In this document: positions 47,593 through 56,407 of the stretch, in pieces | Layout: every line of letters begins with the position of its first letter | How positions within the stretch are numbered: the stretch's first letter is position 1 | Assembly (NCBI RefSeq): GCF_007860125.1 | Contig: NZ_SJPW01000007.1 | Location: 426,415-490,414, forward strand | Source: Rubripirellula tenax | Lineage (GTDB): Bacteria > Planctomycetota > Planctomycetia > Pirellulales > Pirellulaceae | Direction: 5' to 3' | Length of the DNA stretch: 64,000 bases | Translations under genes and position numbers: made by a program | The notes under the pieces: generated by a model | Seen by the model: only the letters and a program-made list of their open reading frames with translations | Told to the model about the DNA's origin: nothing | Databases searched by the model: none

Positions 47593-48696
47593 ATGAAAGC
47601 CGTCGCGGTTACCCCCGGTACACCCAATAGCGTCCACCTGACGGACATCCAAAAGCCCACGCTCGACCAAATCGACGGCGGGCTGGGGGTCCTCGTTCGC
47701 GTGTTGAAGGTGGGTGTGGACGCGACGGACCGAGAAATCAACGAGGCGCTGTATGGCAACGCACCCGAAGGCGACAAGCATTTGGTGATCGGCCACGAGT
47801 GTTTTGGAGTCGTTGAAGCCGTCGGGCCGAACGTCAAGCGAGTGAAACCGGGCGATTTCGTCACGGCGACCGTCCGCCGACCGGGAGGCTCGATCTATGA
47901 CAAGATCGGCACCAACGATATGACCAGCGAGGAGACCTACTTTGAACGGGGGATCAATCTTCGTCACGGTTTCCTAACCGAATACTTCGTTGACGAAGAG
48001 GAGTACATCGTTCGCGTCCCGGCCGGGCTGAAGCACTTGCACGTTTTAATGGAACCGATGAGCTGTGCCGCCAAAGCGATCTACCAAGCCTACGAGGCTC
48101 AGCGGCGGATGAAGGTCTGGCGTCCACAGTTGGCGTATGTTTTGGGTGCCGGCCAGATTGGGTTGCTCGCCACGTTGGTGCTGAAACTGCAAGGCATCGA
48201 GGTCTTTACCATTGCCCGCGGCGAAGGACCCCACCTGAAGTCGGAAATCGTCGAAGGACTGGAAGCGACCTACGTCAGCACCAAGCAGACGCCGCTGTCC
48301 GAACTGGTCAAGAAAACTGGACGCCCCGATTTGATCGTCGATGCAACCGGCAGCAGTCGATTGGCTTTCGAAGCGATGGAACACGTCGGACACAACGGCG
48401 TTGTCGTCTGGACCGGAATCACCGGCGGCACCAAAGTTTCGGAAGTCCCATCCGACAACATCAACTTGAATTGGGTACTGGGCAACAAATTGCTACTCGG
48501 CAGCGTGAACGCGAACCGAACCCACTTCGAAATGGGAATCAAAGACCTGGCACTCGGTGACATGATGTACCCGGGCGTTCTCGAGCGAATTTTGACCCAT
48601 CCGGTCGATGGCCTCGATGGATACGCCGAGATGATGCGATTGTTGGTCGAAGACCCCGACGCACTGAAAGTCTTCGTCAACGTCGCCGCCGAGTGA
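47593..48696 (+). CDS. Glucose 1-dehydrogenase, archaeal-type zinc MDR
   Basis: A 367-residue medium-chain dehydrogenase. The N-terminal part [18 protein letters not shown] followed by [18 protein letters not shown] and the metal Glu in EPMSC match the glucose dehydrogenase of haloarchaea and Sulfolobus, which oxidises glucose with NAD(P)+ to gluconolactone. The Rossmann glycine motif is [11 protein letters not shown]. The C-terminal [17 protein letters not shown] is typical of that subgroup. It stands divergent from sufR and is followed by a strong terminator. Gluconolactone produced would fit the SMP-30-like enzyme elsewhere in the window. Confidence 0.85.
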   Translation: MKAVAVTPGTPNSVHLTDIQKPTLDQIDGGLGVLVRVLKVGVDATDREINEALYGNAPEGDKHLVIGHECFGVVEAVGPNVKRVKPGDFVTATVRRPGGSIYDKIGTNDMTSEETYFERGINLRHGFLTEYFVDEEEYIVRVPAGLKHLHVLMEPMSCAAKAIYQAYEAQRRMKVWRPQLAYVLGAGQIGLLATLVLKLQGIEVFTIARGEGPHLKSEIVEGLEATYVSTKQTPLSELVKKTGRPDLIVDATGSSRLAFEAMEHVGHNGVVVWTGITGGTKVSEVPSDNINLNWVLGNKLLLGSVNANRTHFEMGIKDLALGDMMYPGVLERILTHPVDGLDGYAEMMRLLVEDPDALKVFVNVAAE

Positions 48697-48712
48697 GCAA
48701 TGAGCGGAAAAT

Positions 48713-48783
48713 AAGTGTCCGACCCCTTTTGTGCGAAGCACCCGAAGGGCTGGTTCCCGGCAAAAGGGGGCGGACACTTTTTT
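48713..48783 (+). terminator. Long hairpin with T-run downstream of the glucose dehydrogenase
   Basis: Arms at 48713-48731 (AAGTGTCCGACCCCTTTTG) and 48761-48780 pair with a single mismatch; a T-run (48778-48783) follows. The 29-base loop holds a small stem CCC GAA GGG. Strong intrinsic terminator, also a likely mobile repeat unit. Confidence 0.8.
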
Positions 48784-48788
48784 CTCGC

Positions 48789-48865
48789 CGGCACATCGCA
48801 CCAGGTTCCCGAACTGCTTTGCAGTTCGATCCCCGCGAGCGGCGTCGCGGGGCCACGTAGGGTGA
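48789..48865 (+). repeat. Composite intergenic repeat (two palindrome units)
   Basis: A first palindrome CGAACTGC/GCAGTTCG (48810-48828) with flank resembling 57824-57870 and 60831-60877 is followed by a second, CCCCGCGA (48831-48838) and TCGCGGGG (48845-48852), then CCACGTAGGGTGA. The second unit matches 29981-30014 on the other strand. Confidence 0.7.
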
Positions 48866-48904
48866 CGGATAGGGTGACTCGCAGGGTAGCCCGTTGGCAG
48901 CCCG

Positions 48905-50041
48905 CTAGCGTCTCGATTTCAACGCTTGGATCGCAGCTTTCATTGCCCCGCCATCGATTTCGTGAACATGGATCGGGTCACCGATACCTCGCAACATTGT
49001 GATCGTCAGGCGACCGCCCAAGTGTTGCCGGAACTCTTCAAGTCCCTGCAGCAGTCGATCGATCGGCTCGATCGATTCATGCCACAACTTCATTCCCAAC
49101 CCCACCAGACAATCGATCACACGATCCACGTCGTCGCCGGGAAAACCGAACTTCAACGACGAATAGATACAGTCGATCGCAACGCCGATCGCGACCGCTT
49201 CGCCGTGACGTATCGCGTAACCCGTCAACGGTTCCAGTCGGTGCGCCGACCAGTGGCCGAAGTCCAACGGTCGGGCCTCGAGCATCTCGAACGGATCACC
49301 GCCTTCGGTGATGTGTCGCAGGTGAGATAAACACGATTGATGAATCGCCGACTTGGCGATCGGCATCTTTCGCTGGCGGATCGCTTCGGCATGATCACAG
49401 AGCCAAAGAAACTGGCCACGATCTTTCAACAACGACACCTTCACCGCTTCACTGAATCCACTGTGAAAATCGCGATCCGGTAACGTCAACAACAACGAAG
49501 TGTCATTGATGACCGCCCACGGTACCGCAAACGTTCCGATCCAATTTTTCTTGTCGAAGTAGTTGATCGCATTCTTGACGCCCACTCCCGAGTCGGCCTG
49601 GGCCAACACCGTCGAAGGCAAACGGATCAACCGAATGCCGCGGTGGGCGATCGCGGCAGCAAACCCGATCGCATCCAGCATCGCACCGCCGCCGACGGCA
49701 ACGATGTAGCTGCGTCGATCCAAACCGAAATCATTGACTTGGTCCAGTAATTTCCTCAGCACCGTTTCGCCGTTCTTGATCGATTCGCCACCACCGACGA
49801 TCGTCGGATCCGCGACCATCTCGACGGACGCTTCGCTGGACAATCGCACTGCTAACCGATTCACATGACTGGCAAGTGAAGACTCACCGACCAACAAAAC
49901 TCGCGCGCGCGCCGCCGCCTCGGTTTGCAACAATTCCAAAAGCGCCGGAAAGTCATTCCCGGCGACATCGTCCGTCACCCGCAACCGATGCACGTAAGGG
50001 ACGGCGAAGGCAACGTCGGTGGAGTAGCTAGAGTCAGGCAT
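48905..50041 (-). CDS. 3-dehydroquinate synthase-like sugar phosphate cyclase
   Basis: A 378-residue AroB-superfamily protein. NAD site: AVGGGAMLDAIGFAAAIAHRG; LPSTVLAQADSGVGVKNAIN corresponds to the AroB loop SSVGGK but has VGVKN. Metal ligands: Glu in FSEAVKVSL, His in DFGHWSAHRLE and His in RHGEAVAIG. The altered loop suggests a sugar phosphate cyclase different from true AroB, such as the EboD or valiolone-synthase-like groups. The gene start overlaps by one base the stop of the esterase gene (TAATG), so the two are coupled. Product unknown. Confidence 0.8.
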   Translation of the reverse strand: MPDSSYSTDVAFAVPYVHRLRVTDDVAGNDFPALLELLQTEAAARARVLLVGESSLASHVNRLAVRLSSEASVEMVADPTIVGGGESIKNGETVLRKLLDQVNDFGLDRRSYIVAVGGGAMLDAIGFAAAIAHRGIRLIRLPSTVLAQADSGVGVKNAINYFDKKNWIGTFAVPWAVINDTSLLLTLPDRDFHSGFSEAVKVSLLKDRGQFLWLCDHAEAIRQRKMPIAKSAIHQSCLSHLRHITEGGDPFEMLEARPLDFGHWSAHRLEPLTGYAIRHGEAVAIGVAIDCIYSSLKFGFPGDDVDRVIDCLVGLGMKLWHESIEPIDRLLQGLEEFRQHLGGRLTITMLRGIGDPIHVHEIDGGAMKAAIQALKSRR

Positions 50042-50964
50042 TAAAGCGATTCGTCCTTCCAACCGCGCCAAAGCCAGCGCAGTGAATCGGGAAAAATCGC
50101 GCCGCCGTGATTGCCGTTGTGGGCACCGGTGCCGTATACGAACTTATAGTCGTAATTTTTAAACGCCAGTGATTTGGCCATCTGTTGGTTCGCCAACGGC
50201 CAGTTGCCGTGCTCGTTGTCCAAGTCACCGGAGCCGTCTTGCAGCAAAATGCGGATCGGCTTGTTCGGCGTCTTTCGAATTTGCGCCTGGTAATCGTGGC
50301 CGCCACGGATGTTGGTGAAGCTGCCGATATGCGAAAGCACTTTGCGAAACGCATCGGGCCGATACCAAGCCACCGAAAACGCACAGATCCCACCGCTGCT
50401 GTTGCCGCACACGGCTCGCATTTCCGGGTTTTTTGTAATGCGATAATCCTTCTCGACTTCCGGCAACAGGTCCTTCATCAGAAACTCGGCATAGTCTCCG
50501 CTGACGCTGTCGTACTCGACACTGCGGTTGGACGGTGCCGGTTGCCAGCCCCGTTTCTCCGGCAGTTCACCCTTGTGGCCGGGATCCACCATCACAGCGA
50601 TCGTGACCGGCATGTCTCCCTTGGCGATCAGATTGTCGAATACGACGGGCAACCGAAATTCGCCATGGACGCTCTCGAACGCGTGACCGTCCTGAAACAC
50701 CATCAGCGCCGCCGGCTTCGACCCATCGTATTGGGCCGGAACATAGACCGAGTATCGGCGACTGGTGCCCGGGAACACGCTGCTGTTGATGAACGTATGC
50801 TGAGTGATTTTGCCGTGCGGAACTTCGTCCGAAGGCTTTGAATCGGGACCAAATTCGTATCGCTCGGATGGCTCGTCCGCGACGACGCGGGAACCGACAA
50901 ACGAAGCTGCAAAGAAGGCTGTGGCAACTAGCACAACCGAGGTGCGCAAAAAGATTGGTTTCAT
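50041..50964 (-). CDS. Secreted esterase, enterochelin-esterase-like
   Basis: A 307-residue protein with a signal peptide (residues 1-29) and an alpha/beta hydrolase fold of the esterase D/Fes group. The nucleophile is Ser in CGNSSGGICAF; the acid is probably in LQDGSGDLDNEHGNW and the His in THNGNHGG-like AHNGNHGG. It would cleave ester bonds in the periplasm, for example of siderophores, acetylated or feruloylated sugars. It is coupled to the following cyclase gene, which suggests a shared pathway. Confidence 0.85.
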   Translation of the reverse strand: MKPIFLRTSVVLVATAFFAASFVGSRVVADEPSERYEFGPDSKPSDEVPHGKITQHTFINSSVFPGTSRRYSVYVPAQYDGSKPAALMVFQDGHAFESVHGEFRLPVVFDNLIAKGDMPVTIAVMVDPGHKGELPEKRGWQPAPSNRSVEYDSVSGDYAEFLMKDLLPEVEKDYRITKNPEMRAVCGNSSGGICAFSVAWYRPDAFRKVLSHIGSFTNIRGGHDYQAQIRKTPNKPIRILLQDGSGDLDNEHGNWPLANQQMAKSLAFKNYDYKFVYGTGAHNGNHGGAIFPDSLRWLWRGWKDESL

Positions 50965-51187
50965 CAGGTGGGTAGATCAAGGCGGGGAGGGAAACGGATC
51001 AAGGTGGGTCGCTGCGTATGACTGCGGATCTCTTCGTGTCGCTGTGCAACCATATTACCTACGGTTTTCGTTCATTTGCTGGACCCGTATCCTATTCTAA
51101 CCGCGACGAGATCACTGACACGCCTTAGCAGCCGTATTTCGTGCGATCGGCAATTTCCCACGATCCCTAGCCCCAAAAATCGATTCA

Positions 51188-52225
51188 ATGCAGCGACGAA
51201 GACTTGGCACCAGCGGAGTGGTGGTATCGGACATCGGCATGGGGACCATGACATTCGGTTCACAATGCAATGAATCGACAAGCCATGCGATTTGCGATCA
51301 CGCGTACGAGGCCGGCATCGACTTTTTCGACGCTGCGGAAATCTACCCCGTACCGCCGCAAGAAGAAACGTTCGGCGATACCGAAACGATCCTGGGCCGC
51401 TGGTTAAAAACGAAACCTCGCGAAACGGTCATCATCGCGACCAAGGTGACTGGCCCCGGTCACGGATGGTTCACGCCGCCGGTCCGCCACGGAAAAACGG
51501 CACTGGATCGCCGACAAATCGTCGCCGCGTGCGAAGATTCGCTGCGCCGACTGGGGACCGACTACATCGATTTGTATCAAACGCATTGGCCTGACCACGG
51601 GCTTCCGTATGAAGAAGTCCTCGGCGTTCTAAGCGAACTTCGTGACGAAGGAAAAGTTCGCGTGATCGGCTGCAGCAACGAAACGAGTTGGGGATTGATG
51701 AAAAGCTTGTGGGCCGCCGACACCTACGACGTCGATCGTTTTCAGTCGGTCCAGAACAATTTCAGCCTGATCAACCGTCGCTGCGAGAACGAACTAGCGC
51801 AAGTGTGCCGACGCGAGAACGTCAGTCTGTTGCCGTACTCGCCTTTGGGTGGCGGCGTGTTGACCGGAAAATACGAAAACGGCCCGCCCACCGGAGCCCG
51901 CTTTTCGGCTTACATTGTCGAAGGAAACGAACGGCAGAAGAAAATGGCCAGTCGATTCGTGAACGATCGCACCGTTGAAACGACTCGTCGAATGGCGGAA
52001 ATCGCAAGCTCGATCGGCGTCACGGTCACTGCGTTGGCGGTCGCGTGGAGCCGACAACATGACTTCGTTGCGTCGACGCTGGTGGGTGCGACATCGATCG
52101 AGCAACTGGATCAATCGCTCGCGGCCAAGGACTTGATCCTTGACGCCGAAACCCTTGCCCGAATCGATCAAGTCGATGTCGAGATCCCCAACCCCATGAC
52201 CGAAGACGGATTGAGACGGTTGTAA
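51188..52225 (+). CDS. tas: Aldo/keto reductase, Tas-like
   Basis: A 345-residue TIM-barrel oxidoreductase. The tetrad is Asp and Tyr in FFDAAEIYPVPP, Lys in IATKVTG and His in TDYIDLYQTHWPDHG. The VPPQEETFG insert after the Tyr and the YSPLGGGVLTGKY segment agree with E. coli Tas. It reduces carbonyls with NADPH; natural substrate unclear. It seems monocistronic. Confidence 0.92.
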   Translation: MQRRRLGTSGVVVSDIGMGTMTFGSQCNESTSHAICDHAYEAGIDFFDAAEIYPVPPQEETFGDTETILGRWLKTKPRETVIIATKVTGPGHGWFTPPVRHGKTALDRRQIVAACEDSLRRLGTDYIDLYQTHWPDHGLPYEEVLGVLSELRDEGKVRVIGCSNETSWGLMKSLWAADTYDVDRFQSVQNNFSLINRRCENELAQVCRRENVSLLPYSPLGGGVLTGKYENGPPTGARFSAYIVEGNERQKKMASRFVNDRTVETTRRMAEIASSIGVTVTALAVAWSRQHDFVASTLVGATSIEQLDQSLAAKDLILDAETLARIDQVDVEIPNPMTEDGLRRL

Positions 52226-52312
52226 GGATCGGAGGGAGTCGAATCGACCTCGCCAAGGAAAAAAGTTGCCAACCCAGCGCTCGACGCCGAAACGCGAACT
52301 ACGTTGGCGTTC

Positions 52313-52936
52313 ATGCAAACACTCGTCTCGTCTTCGCCGTTTTTCAGGTTAGCGCCCGTCCGGTTCGCCGTCGGGTTTGCCGTTCGGTTCAATGCATTGT
52401 GCCTCGTACTTGCGATGGGTGCCGGGACCGCAAACGTTCACGGATCCGATTGGTTGACCCGCGCCAGCACGTACACACACGATCCGATGACCGGTGCGCG
52501 CGTCGCCCAATACGCTCAAGTCGCATCGCCGGCGGCGCCGGCGGTTTCAAACTTTCGCAGCAGCGGTTACACGCACACACGAAGCTCCATCGCCTACGGC
52601 CAATCGGCCGACAACTACCATCGCGTCGAAACGTGGGGCGATCCGGTTCGCCCCTACGGCGAATGGAACTTCCCAAATCGACCGTTCAGCGCGCCGTATC
52701 AAAATTGGGGCCCTCCCTACGCGGGTTTGAATCTGGGCCTCGGCGGCGTCTACCCCGGCTATGGACAACCCGTCGTAGGCTACGGTGGCAACCTGGGATA
52801 CCAACCGGGCGTTCATGGCCAAACTGGCTATCCGGCCAGGGGAGCAAGTCCTTTCAATCCCTATCCGACCAGCCCCAATTCGCCCTTTGTGGTCCCGCCG
52901 TATTACGACGGATACCATCCGGTTTATCGAGAATAA
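52313..52936 (+). CDS. Secreted Gly/Tyr/Pro-rich protein
   Basis: A 207-residue exported protein with no recognisable domain. Residues 1 to about 42 contain a signal peptide (LCLVLAMGAGTANVHG). The mature chain is rich in Tyr, Gly, Pro, Asn and Trp (FPNRPFSAPYQNWGPPYAG, VYPGYGQPVVGYGG), a low-complexity surface or matrix type. ATG 52313 chosen over TTG 52304. Possibly a planctomycete-specific envelope protein. Confidence 0.65.
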   Translation: MQTLVSSSPFFRLAPVRFAVGFAVRFNALCLVLAMGAGTANVHGSDWLTRASTYTHDPMTGARVAQYAQVASPAAPAVSNFRSSGYTHTRSSIAYGQSADNYHRVETWGDPVRPYGEWNFPNRPFSAPYQNWGPPYAGLNLGLGGVYPGYGQPVVGYGGNLGYQPGVHGQTGYPARGASPFNPYPTSPNSPFVVPPYYDGYHPVYRE

Positions 52937-53240
52937 ATCCGGCCCCCGCGTGGCTCTTTGGCGGCGAATAATCGCCAGCCTTTCTTACTGGACATGGAAG
53001 CTTGCTTTTCACCGGGGGGCGAATTCCAAGGATTGATTCCGACCGTTTTTACCCGCCTATTGGCGGATGGAGTTGCTGGAAACGCCCGTCATTCGTTGCG
53101 GATATCGCCTCACTCCCGATGCCCCAACTCCCAGCGCTCCTTGATTTATGTACAGAACCAACAGATAACATTGCGTACGAAGTCAAGGGTCCGGCAAATT
53201 CGATAGCCGGTTCCGATCTCGATCAATAGGCTGTTGGGGC
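52937..53240. other. Intergenic region before the response regulator (304 bp)
   Basis: A weak hairpin GGCGA/TCGCC (near 52963-52976) could end transcription of the upstream gene. No other gene, repeat or clear promoter is visible. Confidence 0.35.
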
Positions 53241-53867
53241 ATGAGTATTGGCGTTTTGCTGGTAGAAGATGACGTACACGATGTGGATGCGGTGAAGCGG
53301 GCATTCGCCAAATTCCCTCCCACCACCTTTGAGTTGACGCACGTTACGCGTTTCTCCGACGCGATCCAGGCCCAAAAGGAAGGGCGTTTCCACGTGATCC
53401 TGCTGGACCTTGGGTTGCCCGACAGTGTTGGCTTAAAAGGTCTTGAAAAACTGATGGCTCGCGCATCGGACACGCCCGTGATCGTGTTGACCGGCCATGA
53501 CGATGACGAAATGGCGCTACGAGGAATCGAATTGGGTGCGCAGGAGTTTCTTTGCAAAAACGATCTGCAACCCCAACGACTCGTTCGCGCGGTCCGCCAT
53601 GCGATCAAGCGAAAACAGTGTCAGATCGGAAAGACGGCCAGTGAGTCCGACGAAGCGTTGCAAGAACGGTTAGCCGAAATGGCCGAAGGTGTTCGTGAGC
53701 TCAATTTCGGCGTCTCCGAAAAGATCATTGAGCTTCAGAAGACGGAACTCAGCCAGATTCAGCGAGACCTAGTTTCCGATATCGATGCCAAAACGAAGGC
53801 ATCACTAAACATGGTCAACAACGCGGTTCCCGCAGCGGACTTTATCCCCTTCGAACCCGAACCGTAG
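53241..53867 (+). CDS. Response regulator with C-terminal helical extension
   Basis: A 208-residue protein. The receiver domain covers residues 1-125: acidic pocket VEDD, phospho-Asp in ILLDLGLPD, Thr in IVLTGHDDDE and Lys in FLCKND. There is no DNA-binding domain; instead a charged coiled-coil-like extension (130-190). It likely passes the signal to a protein partner. It is convergent with the response regulator/histidine kinase pair. Confidence 0.9.
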   Translation: MSIGVLLVEDDVHDVDAVKRAFAKFPPTTFELTHVTRFSDAIQAQKEGRFHVILLDLGLPDSVGLKGLEKLMARASDTPVIVLTGHDDDEMALRGIELGAQEFLCKNDLQPQRLVRAVRHAIKRKQCQIGKTASESDEALQERLAEMAEGVRELNFGVSEKIIELQKTELSQIQRDLVSDIDAKTKASLNMVNNAVPAADFIPFEPEP

Positions 53868-53961
53868 ATGCTTCTGGCAACCTTGGTCGATTGGCATCGA
53901 TTTCGTCCCACGCTCATACGAAACTCGTTCTCGCTAGCTCAGTGCCGAAGCGTCTGAACCG

Positions 53962-54387
53962 TCAGGGCAAGACGGGCGGAAACTCGACGTTTTCGACGTA
54001 GACGGCGACGGTATCAAGAAGCCCTTCTAAATTCGACTTCACAAAGTAGCCCGCGACGTTGTTGTCGTAAGCCATCTGCTTGTCGCGCGGGTGATCCGAC
54101 GTGGTCAAAACGAAGACGATGGTTCGGCGAAGGTTCGGATCTTCTCGCAACTTGGTCAGGAATTGATGCCCATTCATTCCGGGCATATTGATGTCCAAGA
54201 AGACGATCAGCCTTTCGCGTTCTTCATGCGTCAGCTTATCGCTTCGCAACATTTCGAGCGCCTGGTTTCCATCGCTTGAAGTGAGCAAACCGTAGTTTAG
54301 CTTCCTTGCTCGGATACCTCGCTTGACCAGCTCCACATCGACGAAATCATCTTCGACGACCATGACGATCGGAGGGAGACTAACCAC
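53962..54387 (-). CDS. Rcp1-like single-domain response regulator
   Basis: A 141-residue receiver of the Rcp1 type: VVEDDFVDVELVKRGI, phospho-Asp in IVFLDINMPGMNG, Thr in FVLTTSDHPRDK, Lys in GYFVKSN. No output domain. Its start overlaps by 8 bases the end of the histidine kinase gene, so it is the cognate regulator by genetic coupling. Confidence 0.92.
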   Translation of the reverse strand: MVSLPPIVMVVEDDFVDVELVKRGIRARKLNYGLLTSSDGNQALEMLRSDKLTHEERERLIVFLDINMPGMNGHQFLTKLREDPNLRRTIVFVLTTSDHPRDKQMAYDNNVAGYFVKSNLEGLLDTVAVYVENVEFPPVLP

Positions 54388-56233
54388 GATGGCTTTCCTT
54401 TTCGTGCTGCGTTATGACAATCGGCCAAGTGAACGAGAATACGGCGCCTTCGCCGACTTCCGACCGAATTTCGATTGTACCACCAAAGTGCTCGATCTGC
54501 TTCTTGACGATGGCAAGTCCCATTCCGCTGCCGTCGATGCTGGGATCGCCAACGCGCTGGTACATCTGGAACGCCCGATCGTGCTGTTCCGGATCGATCC
54601 CGGGCCCGTTGTCACGAACGGAAAAACAATAGTGTTCGCCGACTTCGGTACACTCGATGTGAACCTTGCCGCCCTTGGCACGATGGTTGTGCTTGATCGC
54701 GTTGCCGATCAAATTCAAAAAGACCTGCTCCAACGGTGTTCGTGCCGTCGCAAACGAAGGCATATCAGACTGCCATGTCACCGCAACTTGCTTTGGGTTA
54801 TCGATGATCAAGAGTGTGTCGCGAAGCAATGGGTCGATATCCACATGATGAAGTGCCGCGTTCAAACGACCCACCCTCGAAAAGGCGAGTAAGTCGTCAA
54901 GCAACCGCTCCATCCGGCACGCCCTCTCGTTCAGCTGATGGAGGTGCCCCTCCGTTTCAGGCGTCAACTGTTCGGCCGAATCTTCGTGAACCCAAGTGGC
55001 CAGCTGGCGAATGGCACGTAGGGGCGACTTCAAATCGTGCGATGCGATATAGGCGAAGTTGTCTAACTCGTCATTGATCGACGTCAACTTTCGTGTCTGT
55101 TGCTGGAGCGTATTGTTCAGACGTTCGGCGTCGGCAAGCAGCTCTCGCGTCTGCTGATTTTGGTCACTGAAAACGCGAGCCGCCTGCGCCATTTGCCCGA
55201 TCTCGTCATTGCGCTGGGCACCTGGAAACGAATCCAGTGACTCACGCGCCGACAGTCGGTTGAATGTATTTGTGAGCGCCGATATGGGCGAGAGCACCGA
55301 CCCCGCCAATTTCCCGCCGATCAAGATGGCAACCGCTCCGGCGAATAAGACCGAAAGCGCCGTGATCGCGTTGACGCGTCGGCCCGTCTGTTCAACCTGC
55401 TGGGCAATTTGCTGTTGGCGAATTTCCGCCGTCGCACGCAAGGATCGCGACAGATACGAGATCTCGGATGCTTCGGCCGCCATCAAGACATTGCGAAGCA
55501 TCAAGTAACCGCGAGTCGCCTGGACAGCTCGCAGTGCGATCCGTTCGAAATCCCGCAAGTCCGCCAACAGTTGCTTTTTCGGTCCACTCGTCTGACTGAT
55601 CGAAGCAAGATCTGCCCGGGCTTCTTCGAGCGTTGCAACGGCAGAAGCAACCATCTTGCCGTCGGGATTCTCGAAATAACGCAGCACCAATTTCTCGGCC
55701 TTTGAAAATCGAGAACTGGATTGCGCGAGCGAAACCAACGGTGCAGATGCGTCAGGGGCTAGACTCGATGAAAGTGATTCGAACGCACGATCGACTTGGG
55801 CCGCGACCAACGGCAAGTCGTTCTCCACCAAGTCTTTGCTCAACTGGCGTTCCTGGACAACGGTGTCGAACAGACGCAAGTACTCATCGAGATGCCCCTG
55901 AATTCGCAGACAGGTTTGATCAATGTCGGTTGCCGATGCATTCGCACGGACCTCCGCGATTCGCGTTCCCAATCGCGAGTGAATGTTTTTGACCTCTTCC
56001 ACTAACGATCGATGCCCCGACGTAACAAATCGATCGACGCGAAATCGCAACTCTTGAACGTCACGATCGATTGCCAACAACGAAGTGCTGGCTTGATGCG
56101 TTTGACGCATGAGCGAGACATTCTTGCTCAGACTGGTGTGCCCGACGTAAACGATCAACCCGTTAAGAATCAACAACGCGACAATCGCAGTCGTGCCGAG
56201 GTAGATCTTCGATTTGATGGAAAGCCGGTTCAC
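54380..56233 (-). CDS. Membrane sensor histidine kinase with HAMP domain
   Basis: A 617-residue kinase. One helix at the N-terminus (IYLGTTAIVALLILNGLIVYV) and a second near residue 295 (ITALSVLFAGAVAILIGGKL) enclose a ~240-residue helical periplasmic sensor domain. HAMP, a coiled coil (TRELLADAERLNNTLQQQTRKL broken) and the H-box with His in YIASHDLKSPLRAI follow; ATPase boxes are NAIKHNHRAKGG, VRDNGPGID and GSGMGLAIVKK. Start: no ATG occurs before the first helix; I prefer GTG 56233 (MNRLSIKSKIYLG) over TTG 56350. A Tat-exported solute-binding protein gene lies directly upstream and may be its input. Confidence 0.88.
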   Translation of the reverse strand: MNRLSIKSKIYLGTTAIVALLILNGLIVYVGHTSLSKNVSLMRQTHQASTSLLAIDRDVQELRFRVDRFVTSGHRSLVEEVKNIHSRLGTRIAEVRANASATDIDQTCLRIQGHLDEYLRLFDTVVQERQLSKDLVENDLPLVAAQVDRAFESLSSSLAPDASAPLVSLAQSSSRFSKAEKLVLRYFENPDGKMVASAVATLEEARADLASISQTSGPKKQLLADLRDFERIALRAVQATRGYLMLRNVLMAAEASEISYLSRSLRATAEIRQQQIAQQVEQTGRRVNAITALSVLFAGAVAILIGGKLAGSVLSPISALTNTFNRLSARESLDSFPGAQRNDEIGQMAQAARVFSDQNQQTRELLADAERLNNTLQQQTRKLTSINDELDNFAYIASHDLKSPLRAIRQLATWVHEDSAEQLTPETEGHLHQLNERACRMERLLDDLLAFSRVGRLNAALHHVDIDPLLRDTLLIIDNPKQVAVTWQSDMPSFATARTPLEQVFLNLIGNAIKHNHRAKGGKVHIECTEVGEHYCFSVRDNGPGIDPEQHDRAFQMYQRVGDPSIDGSGMGLAIVKKQIEHFGGTIEIRSEVGEGAVFSFTWPIVITQHEKESHRG

Positions 56234-56407
56234 GAACGACGCAACCTTTGGGAATCTTCGCCCGTACGTGACGGATCCGATGTTGTGTCGAACGGTCGCG
56301 TGTTGCAACGGCGACTGTGCCGCACTCGCAAACCGGCCAAGGCAAGACAAGCGAAACGCGGAACGCCGTTTGTTGGATTGCCGTTCGCTAAATTCAAATG
56401 CACGAGG

